Assembly (NCBI RefSeq): GCF_021190915.1
Contig: NZ_JAIOAP010000024.1
Coordinates: 1 to 64,000 of the forward strand
Reading direction: 5' to 3'
Source: Cohnella silvisoli
GTDB taxonomy: Bacteria > Bacillota > Bacilli > Paenibacillales > Paenibacillaceae
DNA length: 64,000 nucleotides
The position numbers and the translations under genes are program-made. The notes beneath the pieces are model-generated. The model did not search any database, was not told where the DNA came from, and saw only the letters and a list, made by a program, of their open reading frames with translations. This document shows, piece by piece, positions 33,090-42,015 of the stretch (the first letter of the stretch is position 1; the number at the start of each line of letters is the position of its first letter).

Positions 33090-34811
33090 ATGAATCTACG
33101 GAGCGAACAATGGTTTAATCATCAGTCCTTTGAAACTCGATTCCAGCATGCTTCTGCGATGCGTGCCTGCGGACATGATCCGGAATCGTATGTAGGGAAG
33201 CCCATTATCGGAATATTTAATTCATGGAACGATCTGAACAGCTGTAACGCTCCCCACAAAGAGCTCGTTGAATATGTCAAGAAGGGCGTCCTGGCAGCAG
33301 GCGGATATCCGATAGAAATGCACACGATCACAACGGCTGCGGATTTTAACAAACCTTCCGATCTGCCTTACCGCAATCTGATGTCGATGGACGTGGAAGA
33401 AATGATACGTTCATTGCCGTTGGATGGTATTGTACTGCTCTGCGAATGCGACAAGACTACGCCCGCGCAGTTAATGGGTGCGGCAAGCTGCGATCTTCCG
33501 ACGCTGCAGCTTGCGGCTGGGCACAGAGCTGCTGCTTATTTCAAAGGCAAACCGGTTAACTACGGAACGGATTTGTGGAAATACATGGATATGTATAAGG
33601 CCGGAGAGCTTTCCGACGATGAAATGAAGGAGCTGGAGAAGGGCATATCTTGCTCCTTCGGCGGATGTCCGGTCATGGGCACTGCTTCTACGATGAAGAG
33701 CGTTTCGGAAATGATGGGCATGATGCTGCCGGGAACTTCCGATATTCCGGCAACGGATTCAAGAAGAAGAATTGCCGCCGAACGAACCGGCAAACGGATC
33801 GTGGAAATGGTTAAAGAGGGACTCACTCCTTCCAAGCTGATGACGGAAGCTGCCTTCCACAATGCGATTAAATTGCTCGCCGCGCTTGGGGGATCGACGA
33901 ATGCAGTATTGCATTTAACCGCTATAGCGGGTCGTTTAGGTATTCGTATTGACCTTAAGCAATACCAGGAATTATCGGAAAGCGTTCCTTTAATCGTAAA
34001 CCTTCAACCGAGCGGCCTTTACGGGATGGATGACTATTTTCATGCAGGAGGATTGTCCGGGGTCATATACGAATTGCTTCCAAGGTTGGATGGGGAGTGC
34101 TTAACCGCTCTTGGCAAGCCCCTGAGCGAAGTGTATACGCAGAAATCGGAAAGCCCTCATATTATTACTTCCTTGGAGCAGCCATTCAAAGCGGAATCGG
34201 GCATTAAAGTGTTGAAAGGAAATTTGGCCCCATCCGGCGCAATTCTTAAGCTGTCGGCTAGCTCCAAGAAGCTGTGGAAGCACCAAGGAAAGGCTTACGT
34301 CTTCGACAGCTATGAGCAAATGCTGAAAGAGATCGATAGTGATGACTTGGACGTGGATGCCTCGACCGTATTAATTTTGCGTAATTGCGGACCGGCCGCA
34401 TTAGGCATGCCGGAATGGGGAGAAATTCCGATCCCGACGAAATTGCTTAAAGAGGGCGTTGACGACATGGTTCGAATCAGCGATGCCAGGATGAGCGGAA
34501 CCAGTTACGGGACAGCTATATTACACGCTTCTCCCGAAGCCGCAGTGGGCGGGAACATCGCTATTGTCCAGAACGGGGACATCATTGAGGTGGACGTGGA
34601 ACAGGGGCTGTTGCACTTGCGGTTATCCGATGAGGTTATCGATGAGCGGAAGCAGGCTCTGTGTCCGTTTCCGCAAAGATATCCGCGCGGTTTCCTTAAA
34701 TTGTTCGCCGATCATGTCCTGCAAGCAGATGAAGGATGCGATCTGGATTTCCTTCGTCCGAACAATAAGGAGGAGGCTCGTTTCGTACCTCCGATTGTCG
34801 GGAGAAGCTAA
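33090..34811 (+). CDS. IlvD/Edd-family sugar-acid dehydratase
   Basis: A 573-residue iron-sulfur dehydratase. Family marks: PIIGIFNSWNDLNSCNAPHKEL, the cluster cysteine in LLCECDKTTPAQLMGA, SCSFGGCPVMGTASTM with the second cysteine, and DARMSGTSYGTAILH near the C-terminus. Within IlvD/Edd the sequence context (no ilv or edd neighbours, IclR regulator) suggests a sugar-acid dehydratase such as arabonate/xylonate or galactonate type, giving a 2-keto-3-deoxy acid. Start ATG 33090 after CTGGAG, rather than an ATG 22 codons upstream without ribosome site. Confidence 0.85.
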   Translation: MNLRSEQWFNHQSFETRFQHASAMRACGHDPESYVGKPIIGIFNSWNDLNSCNAPHKELVEYVKKGVLAAGGYPIEMHTITTAADFNKPSDLPYRNLMSMDVEEMIRSLPLDGIVLLCECDKTTPAQLMGAASCDLPTLQLAAGHRAAAYFKGKPVNYGTDLWKYMDMYKAGELSDDEMKELEKGISCSFGGCPVMGTASTMKSVSEMMGMMLPGTSDIPATDSRRRIAAERTGKRIVEMVKEGLTPSKLMTEAAFHNAIKLLAALGGSTNAVLHLTAIAGRLGIRIDLKQYQELSESVPLIVNLQPSGLYGMDDYFHAGGLSGVIYELLPRLDGECLTALGKPLSEVYTQKSESPHIITSLEQPFKAESGIKVLKGNLAPSGAILKLSASSKKLWKHQGKAYVFDSYEQMLKEIDSDDLDVDASTVLILRNCGPAALGMPEWGEIPIPTKLLKEGVDDMVRISDARMSGTSYGTAILHASPEAAVGGNIAIVQNGDIIEVDVEQGLLHLRLSDEVIDERKQALCPFPQRYPRGFLKLFADHVLQADEGCDLDFLRPNNKEEARFVPPIVGRS

Positions 34812-34836
34812 GCTTTATTGTATGGAATCGTTCTTT

Positions 34837-34885
34837 GGGCTGTCCCACAAAGTCTGAGAAGACTAGAGGGGCAGCTCCTTTCTTT
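34837..34885 (+). terminator. Terminator of the dehydratase gene
   Basis: GGGCTGTCCC pairs with GGGGCAGCTCC including a G.U pair, inner stem AGTCT GAGA AGACT, T-rich tail. Confidence 0.7.
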
Positions 34886-34895
34886 GAAATTTCGA

Positions 34896-35060
34896 CTGTA
34901 TGATACAGCATGACAGAGAATAACTGTAAATCTCCAGTTGATTAGAAAAAAATGATTGAAGGCTCATAGGCTTACTGTAAAAGTCCAGTTATTTTCCCCC
35001 GTTCCATACCTTCACCCCATACTTTATTAAAAATAACAGTACAATTGCTGTAATTTCCTC
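34896..35060. repeat. Intergenic small palindromes
   Basis: A 13-bp palindrome CTGTATGATACAG (34896-34908), then AACTGTAAATCTCCAGTT (34923-34940) and ACTGTAAAAGTCCAGTTA (34974-34991), 51 bp apart, each an ACTG...CAGT inverted repeat. A degenerate third, ACAGTACAATTGCTGT, follows. No coding sequence was seen. Confidence 0.5.
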
Positions 35061-35092
35061 AATCCTAGTGTGCAGCCAACAAAAATAATCGA

Positions 35093-35129
35093 TTGACACC
35101 GCCCTGCTATCTCTTATATATTCAGTATA
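35093..35129 (+). promoter_or_regulatory. Promoter and TATTCAGTATA element of aminotransferase gene
   Basis: TTGACA (35093-35098), then TATATA (35115-35120). TATTCAGTATA at 35119-35129 overlaps the -10 region; the same 11-mer occurs before the SDR gene at 37379-37389. Confidence 0.55.
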
Positions 35130-35175
35130 TGGATTAATAATTAATATATTGAACAATCAGCGGAGGGAAATCAAA

Positions 35176-36474
35176 ATGGAATTCAAAGAAAGCGCCAGAT
35201 TATATGAAGAAGCGAAGAAATACACGCCAGGCGGCGTTCATACGTCGATCCGGAATTTAGAGCCTCATCTTGTTTTCAAAAAAGCGGAGGGAGCCTACAT
35301 CTATGATGCTGATGGCAATCGGTACATTGATTATCAAGGCGCTTTCGGACCTTACATTCTCGGCCATAATCATCCTTACGTGAACAACAAGGTCATCGAG
35401 GCTTTGAGCCGCACCGACCTTTACGGAACGGGAACAACCGATCTTGAGATCGAGCTTGCTCAGAAAATATGCAAACACGTCCCTTCCGCGGAGCAGGTGC
35501 TGTTCTGCAACTCAGGCTCGGAAGCCACCTATCATGCGATTCGTCTGGCGCGCGCTGTGACGAAACGCTTCAAGCTGATCAAGTTCCAAGGCTGTTACCA
35601 TGGCTGGCATGATTACGTGGCCAGAAATATGCTTAGCTCCTGGGACATGATAGGCAAACGGGATCCGGGATCAGCGGGTATGATGGAAGAAGCTATCGAC
35701 AATACGCTTGTATGTACTTTTAATGATCTGGAAGATGTAGAACGCACTTTGAAGTCGAATAACGGTGAAGTGGCAGCTTTGATTGTAGAGCCCATTCCTC
35801 ATAACATTGGCTGCATTATGCCGCAGCCGGGCTTTCTTGAAGGTCTTCGCAAGCTGTGCTCGGAGCATGGAACTTTGCTGATTTTCGATGAAGTCATTAC
35901 CGGATTCCGTCACGATATCGGATGTTATCAGAAGGTGGCTGGCGTGACGCCTGATCTAACTACAATGGGTAAAGCGATGGCTAATGGTTTCCCTATAGCT
36001 GCCGTTGCAGGCAAGAAGGAGTACATGCAGCGTTTCAACACGCAGCCGGGTGGCGATGTCTGGTTTGCGGGTACCTATAACGGACATGCGGTAGGTACGG
36101 CGGCCTCCATTGCGACCCTTGAATTGATGGAAAACGAACCCGTTCACGAGCATGTTTTCCGATTGGGAGAGAAGATGCGCAGCGGGCTTCGAGAAATCCT
36201 TAACCGTTTGGACATCGAGGCTTACGTTGCCGGATTCGGTTCTGTTTTCACGACTTATTTCATGAGCTTCGAGCCGAAAAACTACAGCGATCTCCAGCAC
36301 AACGATGCAACATTCTATGTGGCTTACCGGCGGGCATTGATGGAGAAGGGCATCTTCAAGCTGCCGATGAACATGAAACGGAATCATATCAGCTACAGCC
36401 ACACGGATAAGGAAATTGACTACACGCTTGAGAGCATTGAAGAGGTACTTAGGGATTTGAAGGGTAAAAAATAG
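35176..36474 (+). CDS. Class III aminotransferase (glutamate-1-semialdehyde aminomutase-like)
   Basis: A 432-residue PLP enzyme. Seen: SARLYEEAKKYTPGGVHTSIR at the start (GSA-aminomutase style), the phosphate loop NSGSEATYHAIRLARA, the Asp binding the pyridine nitrogen in LIFDEVITGFR, and the Schiff-base lysine in TTMGKAMANGFP. There are no heme genes around, so a catabolic role in transamination of an amino acid or amino sugar acid is more likely than tetrapyrrole synthesis. Start ATG 35176 behind GCGGAGGG. Convergent with the SDR gene; a shared hairpin separates them. Confidence 0.85.
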   Translation: MEFKESARLYEEAKKYTPGGVHTSIRNLEPHLVFKKAEGAYIYDADGNRYIDYQGAFGPYILGHNHPYVNNKVIEALSRTDLYGTGTTDLEIELAQKICKHVPSAEQVLFCNSGSEATYHAIRLARAVTKRFKLIKFQGCYHGWHDYVARNMLSSWDMIGKRDPGSAGMMEEAIDNTLVCTFNDLEDVERTLKSNNGEVAALIVEPIPHNIGCIMPQPGFLEGLRKLCSEHGTLLIFDEVITGFRHDIGCYQKVAGVTPDLTTMGKAMANGFPIAAVAGKKEYMQRFNTQPGGDVWFAGTYNGHAVGTAASIATLELMENEPVHEHVFRLGEKMRSGLREILNRLDIEAYVAGFGSVFTTYFMSFEPKNYSDLQHNDATFYVAYRRALMEKGIFKLPMNMKRNHISYSHTDKEIDYTLESIEEVLRDLKGKK

Positions 36475-36503
36475 AGAGATTTGCATAGCGGAATGGTTAT
36501 AAT

Positions 36504-36531
36504 GAAAAAGCGCAGGGATTTTCCCTGCGCT
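36504..36531 (-). terminator. Hairpin between aminotransferase and SDR genes
   Basis: AGCGCAGGGA pairs with TCCCTGCGCT; the T run (CTTTTTC) is on the reverse strand, so it chiefly ends the SDR gene. Confidence 0.85.
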
Positions 36532-36558
36532 CCTATTATAATTAGGCGTAGTTACTTA

Positions 36559-37350
36559 TTAAAAGTCGCCTGCGCCCGCCAGATGACCGCCGTCTACGAC
36601 GAGTGTCGTTCCCGTAATATATGAGGCTTCGTCGGAAGCGAGGAATAGAAAAGCATTGGCGGTCTCTTCAATCGTTCCCATGCGGCGCATTGGGGTGCGA
36701 TCCGTGATGTTTAGCGTTTCTTCCTGTTTTGCCTTCAGCTCTCGGTCAAGCGGCGTGTCGATGAATCCCGGCGCCACTGCGTTCACCCGAATGCCATGCG
36801 AAGCAAGATCGACGGCCATCGACTGGGTCAAGAGGACGACTCCGCCTTTGGAAGCATTGTAATGGGCCAGCATTCCGCTTCCTGCCAAGCCGTTCTTGGA
36901 TGCCATGTTCACGAAGCTGCCAGGCCTGCCTTCTTGAATCATTTTCTTGCTGATCGTCTGACTAAGCAGGAACATCGCGTTAAGGTTTATGTCCATGATT
37001 TTCGTCCAACGCTCGAAGGGAATATCCGTGAATTTCTCGCGAACGGCGATTCCGGCATTGTTAATGACGATGTCTATGCCACCTAGAACGTTCCATGCGG
37101 TTTCCGCTGCCTCTTCAATATTAGCCGGGTCAGCTAAGTCGCAGAGGATAGATTCAACTTTCGACGGGGTGCCGGTTGAGATCTCCATCGCTAGCTGCCG
37201 CAATTGCTCAACGGAAGCAGCCAACTCTTCTTGGCGAACGTCCAATAGGACGATATGAGCGCCTTCGCGAATAAATCGGTCAGCGATGCCTAATCCGATA
37301 CCGCGAGCACCGCCTGTTATTAATGCTATTTTACCCTTTAATCTGGACAA
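36559..37350 (-). CDS. Short-chain dehydrogenase (FabG/gluconate-5-dehydrogenase type)
   Basis: A 263-residue SDR: cofactor loop TGGARGIGLG, NNAG, catalytic Ser in VNMASKNGL, YNASK and the C-terminal TGTTLVVDGGHLAG. NAD preference is suggested by the Asp at the end of beta2 (VLLDVRQ). Start TTG 37348-37350, five bases after GGAGGAG; longer frames have no ribosome site. Divergent from the M20 peptidase gene. Shares an upstream TATTCAGTATA element with the aminotransferase gene, so the two enzymes probably act in one pathway, for example oxidising a sugar-acid or amino-alcohol to the keto compound used by the aminotransferase. Confidence 0.88.
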   Translation of the reverse strand: MSRLKGKIALITGGARGIGLGIADRFIREGAHIVLLDVRQEELAASVEQLRQLAMEISTGTPSKVESILCDLADPANIEEAAETAWNVLGGIDIVINNAGIAVREKFTDIPFERWTKIMDINLNAMFLLSQTISKKMIQEGRPGSFVNMASKNGLAGSGMLAHYNASKGGVVLLTQSMAVDLASHGIRVNAVAPGFIDTPLDRELKAKQEETLNITDRTPMRRMGTIEETANAFLFLASDEASYITGTTLVVDGGHLAGAGDF

Positions 37351-37373
37351 ATGAACTCCTCCGCGTCTCAAAA

Positions 37374-37433
37374 TTTAGTATACTGAATAAAAATTATGAT
37401 TTTAATATAGAAGCAGCGATTAGGCTTTGTCAA
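37374..37433 (-). promoter_or_regulatory. SDR promoter with TATTCAGTATA operator
   Basis: Reverse strand: TTGACA (37433-37428), 18-bp spacer, TATATT (37409-37404), then TTTATTCAGTATACTAAA (37391-37374) downstream of the -10 box, a position suited to repression. Confidence 0.6.
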
Positions 37434-37460
37434 TCTAATTATGAATTGGAGTGAATGATC

Positions 37461-38621
37461 ATGCCATCCGAATTATTGAATCATGTAAAGACGGAACGAC
37501 TTGTGAACGATACGCTGCAACTTGTAAACACACCGAGTCCGACTGGGGATACACGGAAAGTCGCAGATCTGTATGAAAGACTTCTTCAAGATGTGGGTTG
37601 CAAGGTCGAGCGGTTCGAATTGATCGAGAACAATCCAACGCTAGTCGCGACCTATGGCGGAGAGTTTCCGGGGAAAACGATTATTTTCAACGGGCATATG
37701 GACACCGTTACGCTAGCCCATGAGCCTGCCTCCATCCAAGGGGAGCGGATTTACGGCAGGGGAGCATGCGACATGAAAGGTTCGCTTGCTTGTATTGTAG
37801 AAGTGCTTAGGGTGCTCAGAGAAAACGAGGTTAAACTTCATGGACAAATCGTTATTATCGCGAACAGCTTGCATGAGAGCCCGGGCGGCCGGGGAGAAGA
37901 TCTAATCGCTTTGGCAGAGCAGCTGAAGCTGACTGCGGATGTTGCGATTGTCATGGAAGGCGCGACAACGGAATGTACGATTGCCCAGTTCGGTTCCGCC
38001 ACGTTTGAAATTACGATCAGCAGAGAAGGGGAGACCAGCCATCAATTGTATACTCCACCCCAAACGGCACATCCCATTCATGTCGCAGCGGATATTATTC
38101 AGCTACTGCAATCGTTGAACGTAGAGCTGGAGCGCGACTATGTGGAAGATATCGGGTACGCTTCTTATTTTATCGGGTCCGTCCATAGCGGGCAATTTTA
38201 CAATCAGCATCCTAAGACAGCGGAGATAGTCGGCGTTAGGCGTTATAGTCCGCAGACTACTTTCGCAGAAGTGGACGAGGAGTTCAGGAGGCATTTGAAG
38301 CCCATTGCCGATAAGCATGGAGTCGAAATCGATCTTAACCTAGAGAAGGTTCGTGACGGCTACCGTCTAGATAAGAGCAACCCCGCAATCGGCGTTCTCG
38401 TCCAAGCCATTCAGGCCGTCAGAGGTATTTCAGTCCCGTTAGTCGGGAAGAAGGTAGTAACGGATGCGGGTATTATCGCGAATGATTTCAAGACTCCCGC
38501 GTTATGTCATGGTCCGGATCAACGAAGCGCTCACGGCGATGTCGAGTATGTAGAAATCAGAGAGCTTGAATTGGCGGCAAAAGTATATTTGGAGTTTATA
38601 GATCTTTATTTGAAAAACTAA
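37461..38621 (+). CDS. M20-family metallopeptidase (ArgE/DapE/carboxypeptidase G2-like)
   Basis: A 386-residue cytoplasmic hydrolase. Zinc-site motifs: FNGHMDTV (first His/Asp), GRGACDMKGSLA (bridging Asp) and LHESPGGRGED in the catalytic Glu region; a C-terminal CHGPDQRSAHGDVEYV holds the last histidine. These enzymes remove acyl or glutamyl groups from amino acids. With an aminotransferase and importers beside it, it may free an amine from an N-acylated nutrient. Start ATG 37461, seven bases after GGAGTG. No terminator follows before the kinase gene, so they may be cotranscribed. Confidence 0.87.
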   Translation: MPSELLNHVKTERLVNDTLQLVNTPSPTGDTRKVADLYERLLQDVGCKVERFELIENNPTLVATYGGEFPGKTIIFNGHMDTVTLAHEPASIQGERIYGRGACDMKGSLACIVEVLRVLRENEVKLHGQIVIIANSLHESPGGRGEDLIALAEQLKLTADVAIVMEGATTECTIAQFGSATFEITISREGETSHQLYTPPQTAHPIHVAADIIQLLQSLNVELERDYVEDIGYASYFIGSVHSGQFYNQHPKTAEIVGVRRYSPQTTFAEVDEEFRRHLKPIADKHGVEIDLNLEKVRDGYRLDKSNPAIGVLVQAIQAVRGISVPLVGKKVVTDAGIIANDFKTPALCHGPDQRSAHGDVEYVEIRELELAAKVYLEFIDLYLKN

Positions 38622-38648
38622 AATCGGGCTAGCAGCCAGGGGGAGATG

Positions 38649-40410
38649 ATGGACTATTCTAAAAAAGCAGCCATTACGAAATCAACTCCTGGTTATTTTC
38701 ATTATATTTATCGCGGTTATCGCATTAGTCATGGGCATTACCTATAGCCAATCTCAAAAGATGATTTATCAAAAAAACCAAGAGTACTCCGTCGAGCTGC
38801 TCGATAAGATTGCGCAGTATATAAGATCGCAGATCGAAAACGTGGACGGGGTTATCGTTAATTCCTCATTCAACACGGATGTTCATCAGTATCTTAAGGT
38901 CGATAATCTGCTTGATAAAATAGAGTTGTTCAAGAGAGTGGATCTGCAGCTTGCGATGGTCAGCCAGTTGAAAAACGGCGTTCAGAACATGATCATCCTC
39001 GGCGAGAACGGGAACAATATGAATTTGGTGTCGGGTCGGAGCATGAAACAGGCTGTAATGGAAACGGTTGCGGACCTGAAGAAGCATGATCACTCAACGA
39101 TCAAACCGCTTTATTCCGGACTGAAAAAAGTAGTAGATAACAATATGGAGAGATACTACTTTACCGTAGGCACTAACATCAATAATATTAACCCCTCTTA
39201 TCCATTAGGATACCTAATCGTCATCTTGGACATGGATTCCTTGTTTCCCAAATTCGAGACAATGCTGGAAAACGGCTTTGGCAATTTCTATGTTTTGGAC
39301 CGTAATGGGGTCGTTTGTGCCAGTAACGAATTGTCCATCATCGGACAGAAGTTGGACCTCTCGCAATATGGGGATGAGTCGTCCAGCGATTATATTATTC
39401 AATCTACCGATGTGGAGGAATTCCAGGGCAAAGTCGTAAACATTTATTCGAAGCGGAACTTGTACAGAGGATTAGAGCAGACACGAGCCGTTTATTTGTG
39501 GATTTTCGCATTATTTATCCCATTTCTGTGTTTGTTGCTTTGGGTGACCAATCGGAACGTGCTTGGACCCATCCGTTATTTCATTAAGTTTATCCAAATT
39601 CAGCAAGTCAAAAATATTGTTAGCGAGCAGCGCAGGCTTGAATTAAAGGGTTACCACGAAATCGTCGTCATGGCCGACAAATTTAACGATATGTTGGACG
39701 AGATTGACCAATTAACGGATGAAGTCGTTTCTTCGAAAACACGCATAATCGCTCTAGGGCTCATTAAAAAACAAGCCGAGCTTGCCTATTTAAAGCAACA
39801 GGTTAACCCGCATTTTCTGTATAACATTCTCGAATCGATGAAAGGGATGGCCAGTGAGGTCGGAGCGCATGATCTCAGAGGAATTATCGTCGCCTTAGGC
39901 AAGATGCTGCGATATAGCATCAAAGGGCAAGACGAGGTGACGCTTGCCGAGGAACTGGAGATCGCCAACAGTTACTTAATGCTACAACAGTTCAGATTCG
40001 ATGACCGCTTTAAAACTTTTATCTCCATCCCCCAGAAACTGTTGAACTATCGCGTAATCAAGATGATCCTTCAGCCGATATTGGAAAATGCGATCACGCA
40101 CGGATTGGAAAATCGAATAGAGACGGGAGCATTGTGGGTCACCGCGGAAGAGACGCCAAACGGAGATGTTATCATTCGCGTGAAAGACGATGGCCTTGGA
40201 ATGACGCAAGAGAGATTGTCTGCCATATGCAACGAGTTGGAGAGCGAGGAGGATTTCTTTGATACTAAGAAGGGCCGGGAGCATCTGGGCATTCTCAACG
40301 TGCATAATCGCTTGAGAACAGCTTATGGGCCGAACTACGGATTAACTATTACGAGCATGCCGGGCATGGGTACGGAAGTCATATTGAGGCTGCCCAAGAA
40401 AGAGGGATGA
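38649..40410 (+). CDS. YesM-type histidine kinase, apparent frameshift near the start
   Basis: Conserved kinase: extracellular domain (about 55-260), HAMP, AYLKQQVNPHFLYNILESMKGMA with the phosphorylated His, LENAITHGLE and DDGLGMT/GILNVHNRL ATP boxes. The membrane helix LLVIFIIFIAVIALVMGIT begins upstream of the first in-frame ATG (38731). The only well-placed start is ATG ATG at 38646-38651 after GGGGGAG, but it lies one base out of frame. The frames join at the A6 run 38661-38666: dropping one A gives a normal N-terminus MDYSKKQPLRNQLLVIF. So a one-base homopolymer change, or slippage, is implied. Overlaps the response regulator by four bases. Confidence 0.85.
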
Positions 40411-41837
40411 CGATGTTGAAAGTGATCCTAATTGACGATGAAAAGTGGATAGTCAAAAGCTTGAAAAGCTCGATTGATTGGCATGGGCTGGGCTATGAAA
40501 TAATTGGCGAGGCGTTCAATGGACTAGAAGGGTATGACAAAATAAAGAGTCTGTTGCCGGATATCGTATTTACGGATATTCGGATGCCCGGCATGGACGG
40601 TATTGAGCTCATGCGTAGGATTAACGAATTAAATCTAGATGTCCAGTTTGTTATTACATCGGGTTATAAGGAATTCGAGTTTGCCAAAAAAGCGATCCAA
40701 TACGGCGCATTGGATTATTGTCTGAAGCCGTTCGATGAAATGGAAATGACAGGCATCCTTGAGCGATTCAGCAAAAGAAAAAGCGATCTGAAAGCGATGC
40801 AGCAGACGGAGCTGCTAAGCCTGCTTCAAGAGGGGGATGTTCATTCCCGGGAACATCTGCGGATGTTGTTGCGCAAGATGGGATTTGAGTGGGATGAGCA
40901 GGCCGGCGCGACGATCGTGGTCGTTATAGGAGAAGGGGAGCTCCACCTATTGCCCGGCATTAATCAATTGAGCTTGCGAACGGGGCGAAGCAAGAGGGTG
41001 CTCTTCTTCGAGGGGAATCAAACGACGGCTCTCGAAGCTAGCTTGGCTGTAAATTTTCCTCCCGATGTTCAGGGGATTGGAATCGGAGCTTGGGTAAGTG
41101 ACGTTACATCCATTATTCAGGCCATCGAGGCTGCTGATGAAGCTGCATATCATTTTTTTATAACGGGGCAGCATGGGTTCTGGGGCGGGGTAAGCCCGGA
41201 AAGCCATACTGACAAGCTGAAAGAAATGCTGTTAAAGCTGAGCAGAACCCAGAACGGAGAGTACATCAAGGCTGTGGTTGCGGAAATAGAGGCGCTCATT
41301 AACGAGAAGCGGTTTACCATTCGGAATGCGTTATTTTTCTATCATGCCGCTCTGTTCAGTGTTTATCATCTGGAAGAAGAGTGGCTGATGACCTATGAGG
41401 AGCTCGTACACAAATTCGGCAACGTGAAACGAATGAACGATAGCGTTGCTTCTTTGCTAGCCGGGCATTATACCCAATCTTCACCATCGACCGGCGGGTA
41501 TTCCCGAAATAGTACCTACCTCAAGATTGTCGACTACATTGATGCTCATTACAAGGAGGAGGTTTCCTTGCAGAGCATATCCGAGAAGCTTGATTTGAAC
41601 TTAAGCTATATCAGCCAACTATTTCGCAAGGAAAGCTCGAATACGTTTTTGCAGTATTTAACTAAAAAAAGAATGGCTTGTGCCAGCGAGCTATTGAAAT
41701 CAACGACGATGTCGATTCAGGAAATAGCGGAACATGTCGGATATTCGGATTATTTTCATTTTGCTAAGTTATTCAAGAAGAGCACGGGACAAACGGCCAC
41801 CCAGTGTCGGGAACGGAGCGGAATCGATAATCAATGA
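40407..41837 (+). CDS. YesN-type response regulator (receiver + AraC)
   Basis: A 476-residue regulator. Receiver: LIDDEKW, phosphorylation site VFTDIRMPGMDG (Asp57) and CLKPF. C-terminal AraC domain: LQSISEKLDLNLSYISQLFRKESSNTFLQYL and IAEHVGYSDYFHFAKLFKKSTGQTA. Coupled to the kinase by an ATGA overlap; a second ATG two codons in (40413) is also well spaced from GAGGG. The next unit is an ABC importer of the LplABC/YtcQ type, the usual target of such pairs. Confidence 0.92.
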   Translation: MTMLKVILIDDEKWIVKSLKSSIDWHGLGYEIIGEAFNGLEGYDKIKSLLPDIVFTDIRMPGMDGIELMRRINELNLDVQFVITSGYKEFEFAKKAIQYGALDYCLKPFDEMEMTGILERFSKRKSDLKAMQQTELLSLLQEGDVHSREHLRMLLRKMGFEWDEQAGATIVVVIGEGELHLLPGINQLSLRTGRSKRVLFFEGNQTTALEASLAVNFPPDVQGIGIGAWVSDVTSIIQAIEAADEAAYHFFITGQHGFWGGVSPESHTDKLKEMLLKLSRTQNGEYIKAVVAEIEALINEKRFTIRNALFFYHAALFSVYHLEEEWLMTYEELVHKFGNVKRMNDSVASLLAGHYTQSSPSTGGYSRNSTYLKIVDYIDAHYKEEVSLQSISEKLDLNLSYISQLFRKESSNTFLQYLTKKRMACASELLKSTTMSIQEIAEHVGYSDYFHFAKLFKKSTGQTATQCRERSGIDNQ

Positions 41838-41861
41838 TATCGTTTCCGGCCACCCCATTTT

Positions 41862-42010
41862 TGCAAACGGTTACAATACTAAAAAATGAACATATCTCAT
41901 CTAAAGCTGGAACATGTTCATTAAATTGCGAAAAGTTATAATCAAATTGTTAACTATAACTTTAACTACATTATATGTTATTAAAGTTAACAAAATATAA
42001 CTTGGGGGGC
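41862..42010 (+). promoter_or_regulatory. Regulatory region of importer 2: cre-like site and GTTAAC-rich repeats
   Basis: TGCAAACGGTTACA (41862-41875) matches the cre consensus but for one base. GAACATGTTC (41911-41920) is a palindrome. Between 41934 and 42002 the motifs AAGTTATAA, GTTAACTATAACTTTAAC and AAAGTTAAC repeat in both orientations, candidate sites for the AraC-type regulator just upstream. Confidence 0.5.
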
Positions 42011-42015
42011 ATCAC

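Noticed and set aside
34837-34885. End of an IS1182-type element (GGGCTGTCCCA)
   Set aside because: The bases resemble such inverted repeats, but both arms form one hairpin directly behind a gene with a T-rich tail, so a terminator is simpler.
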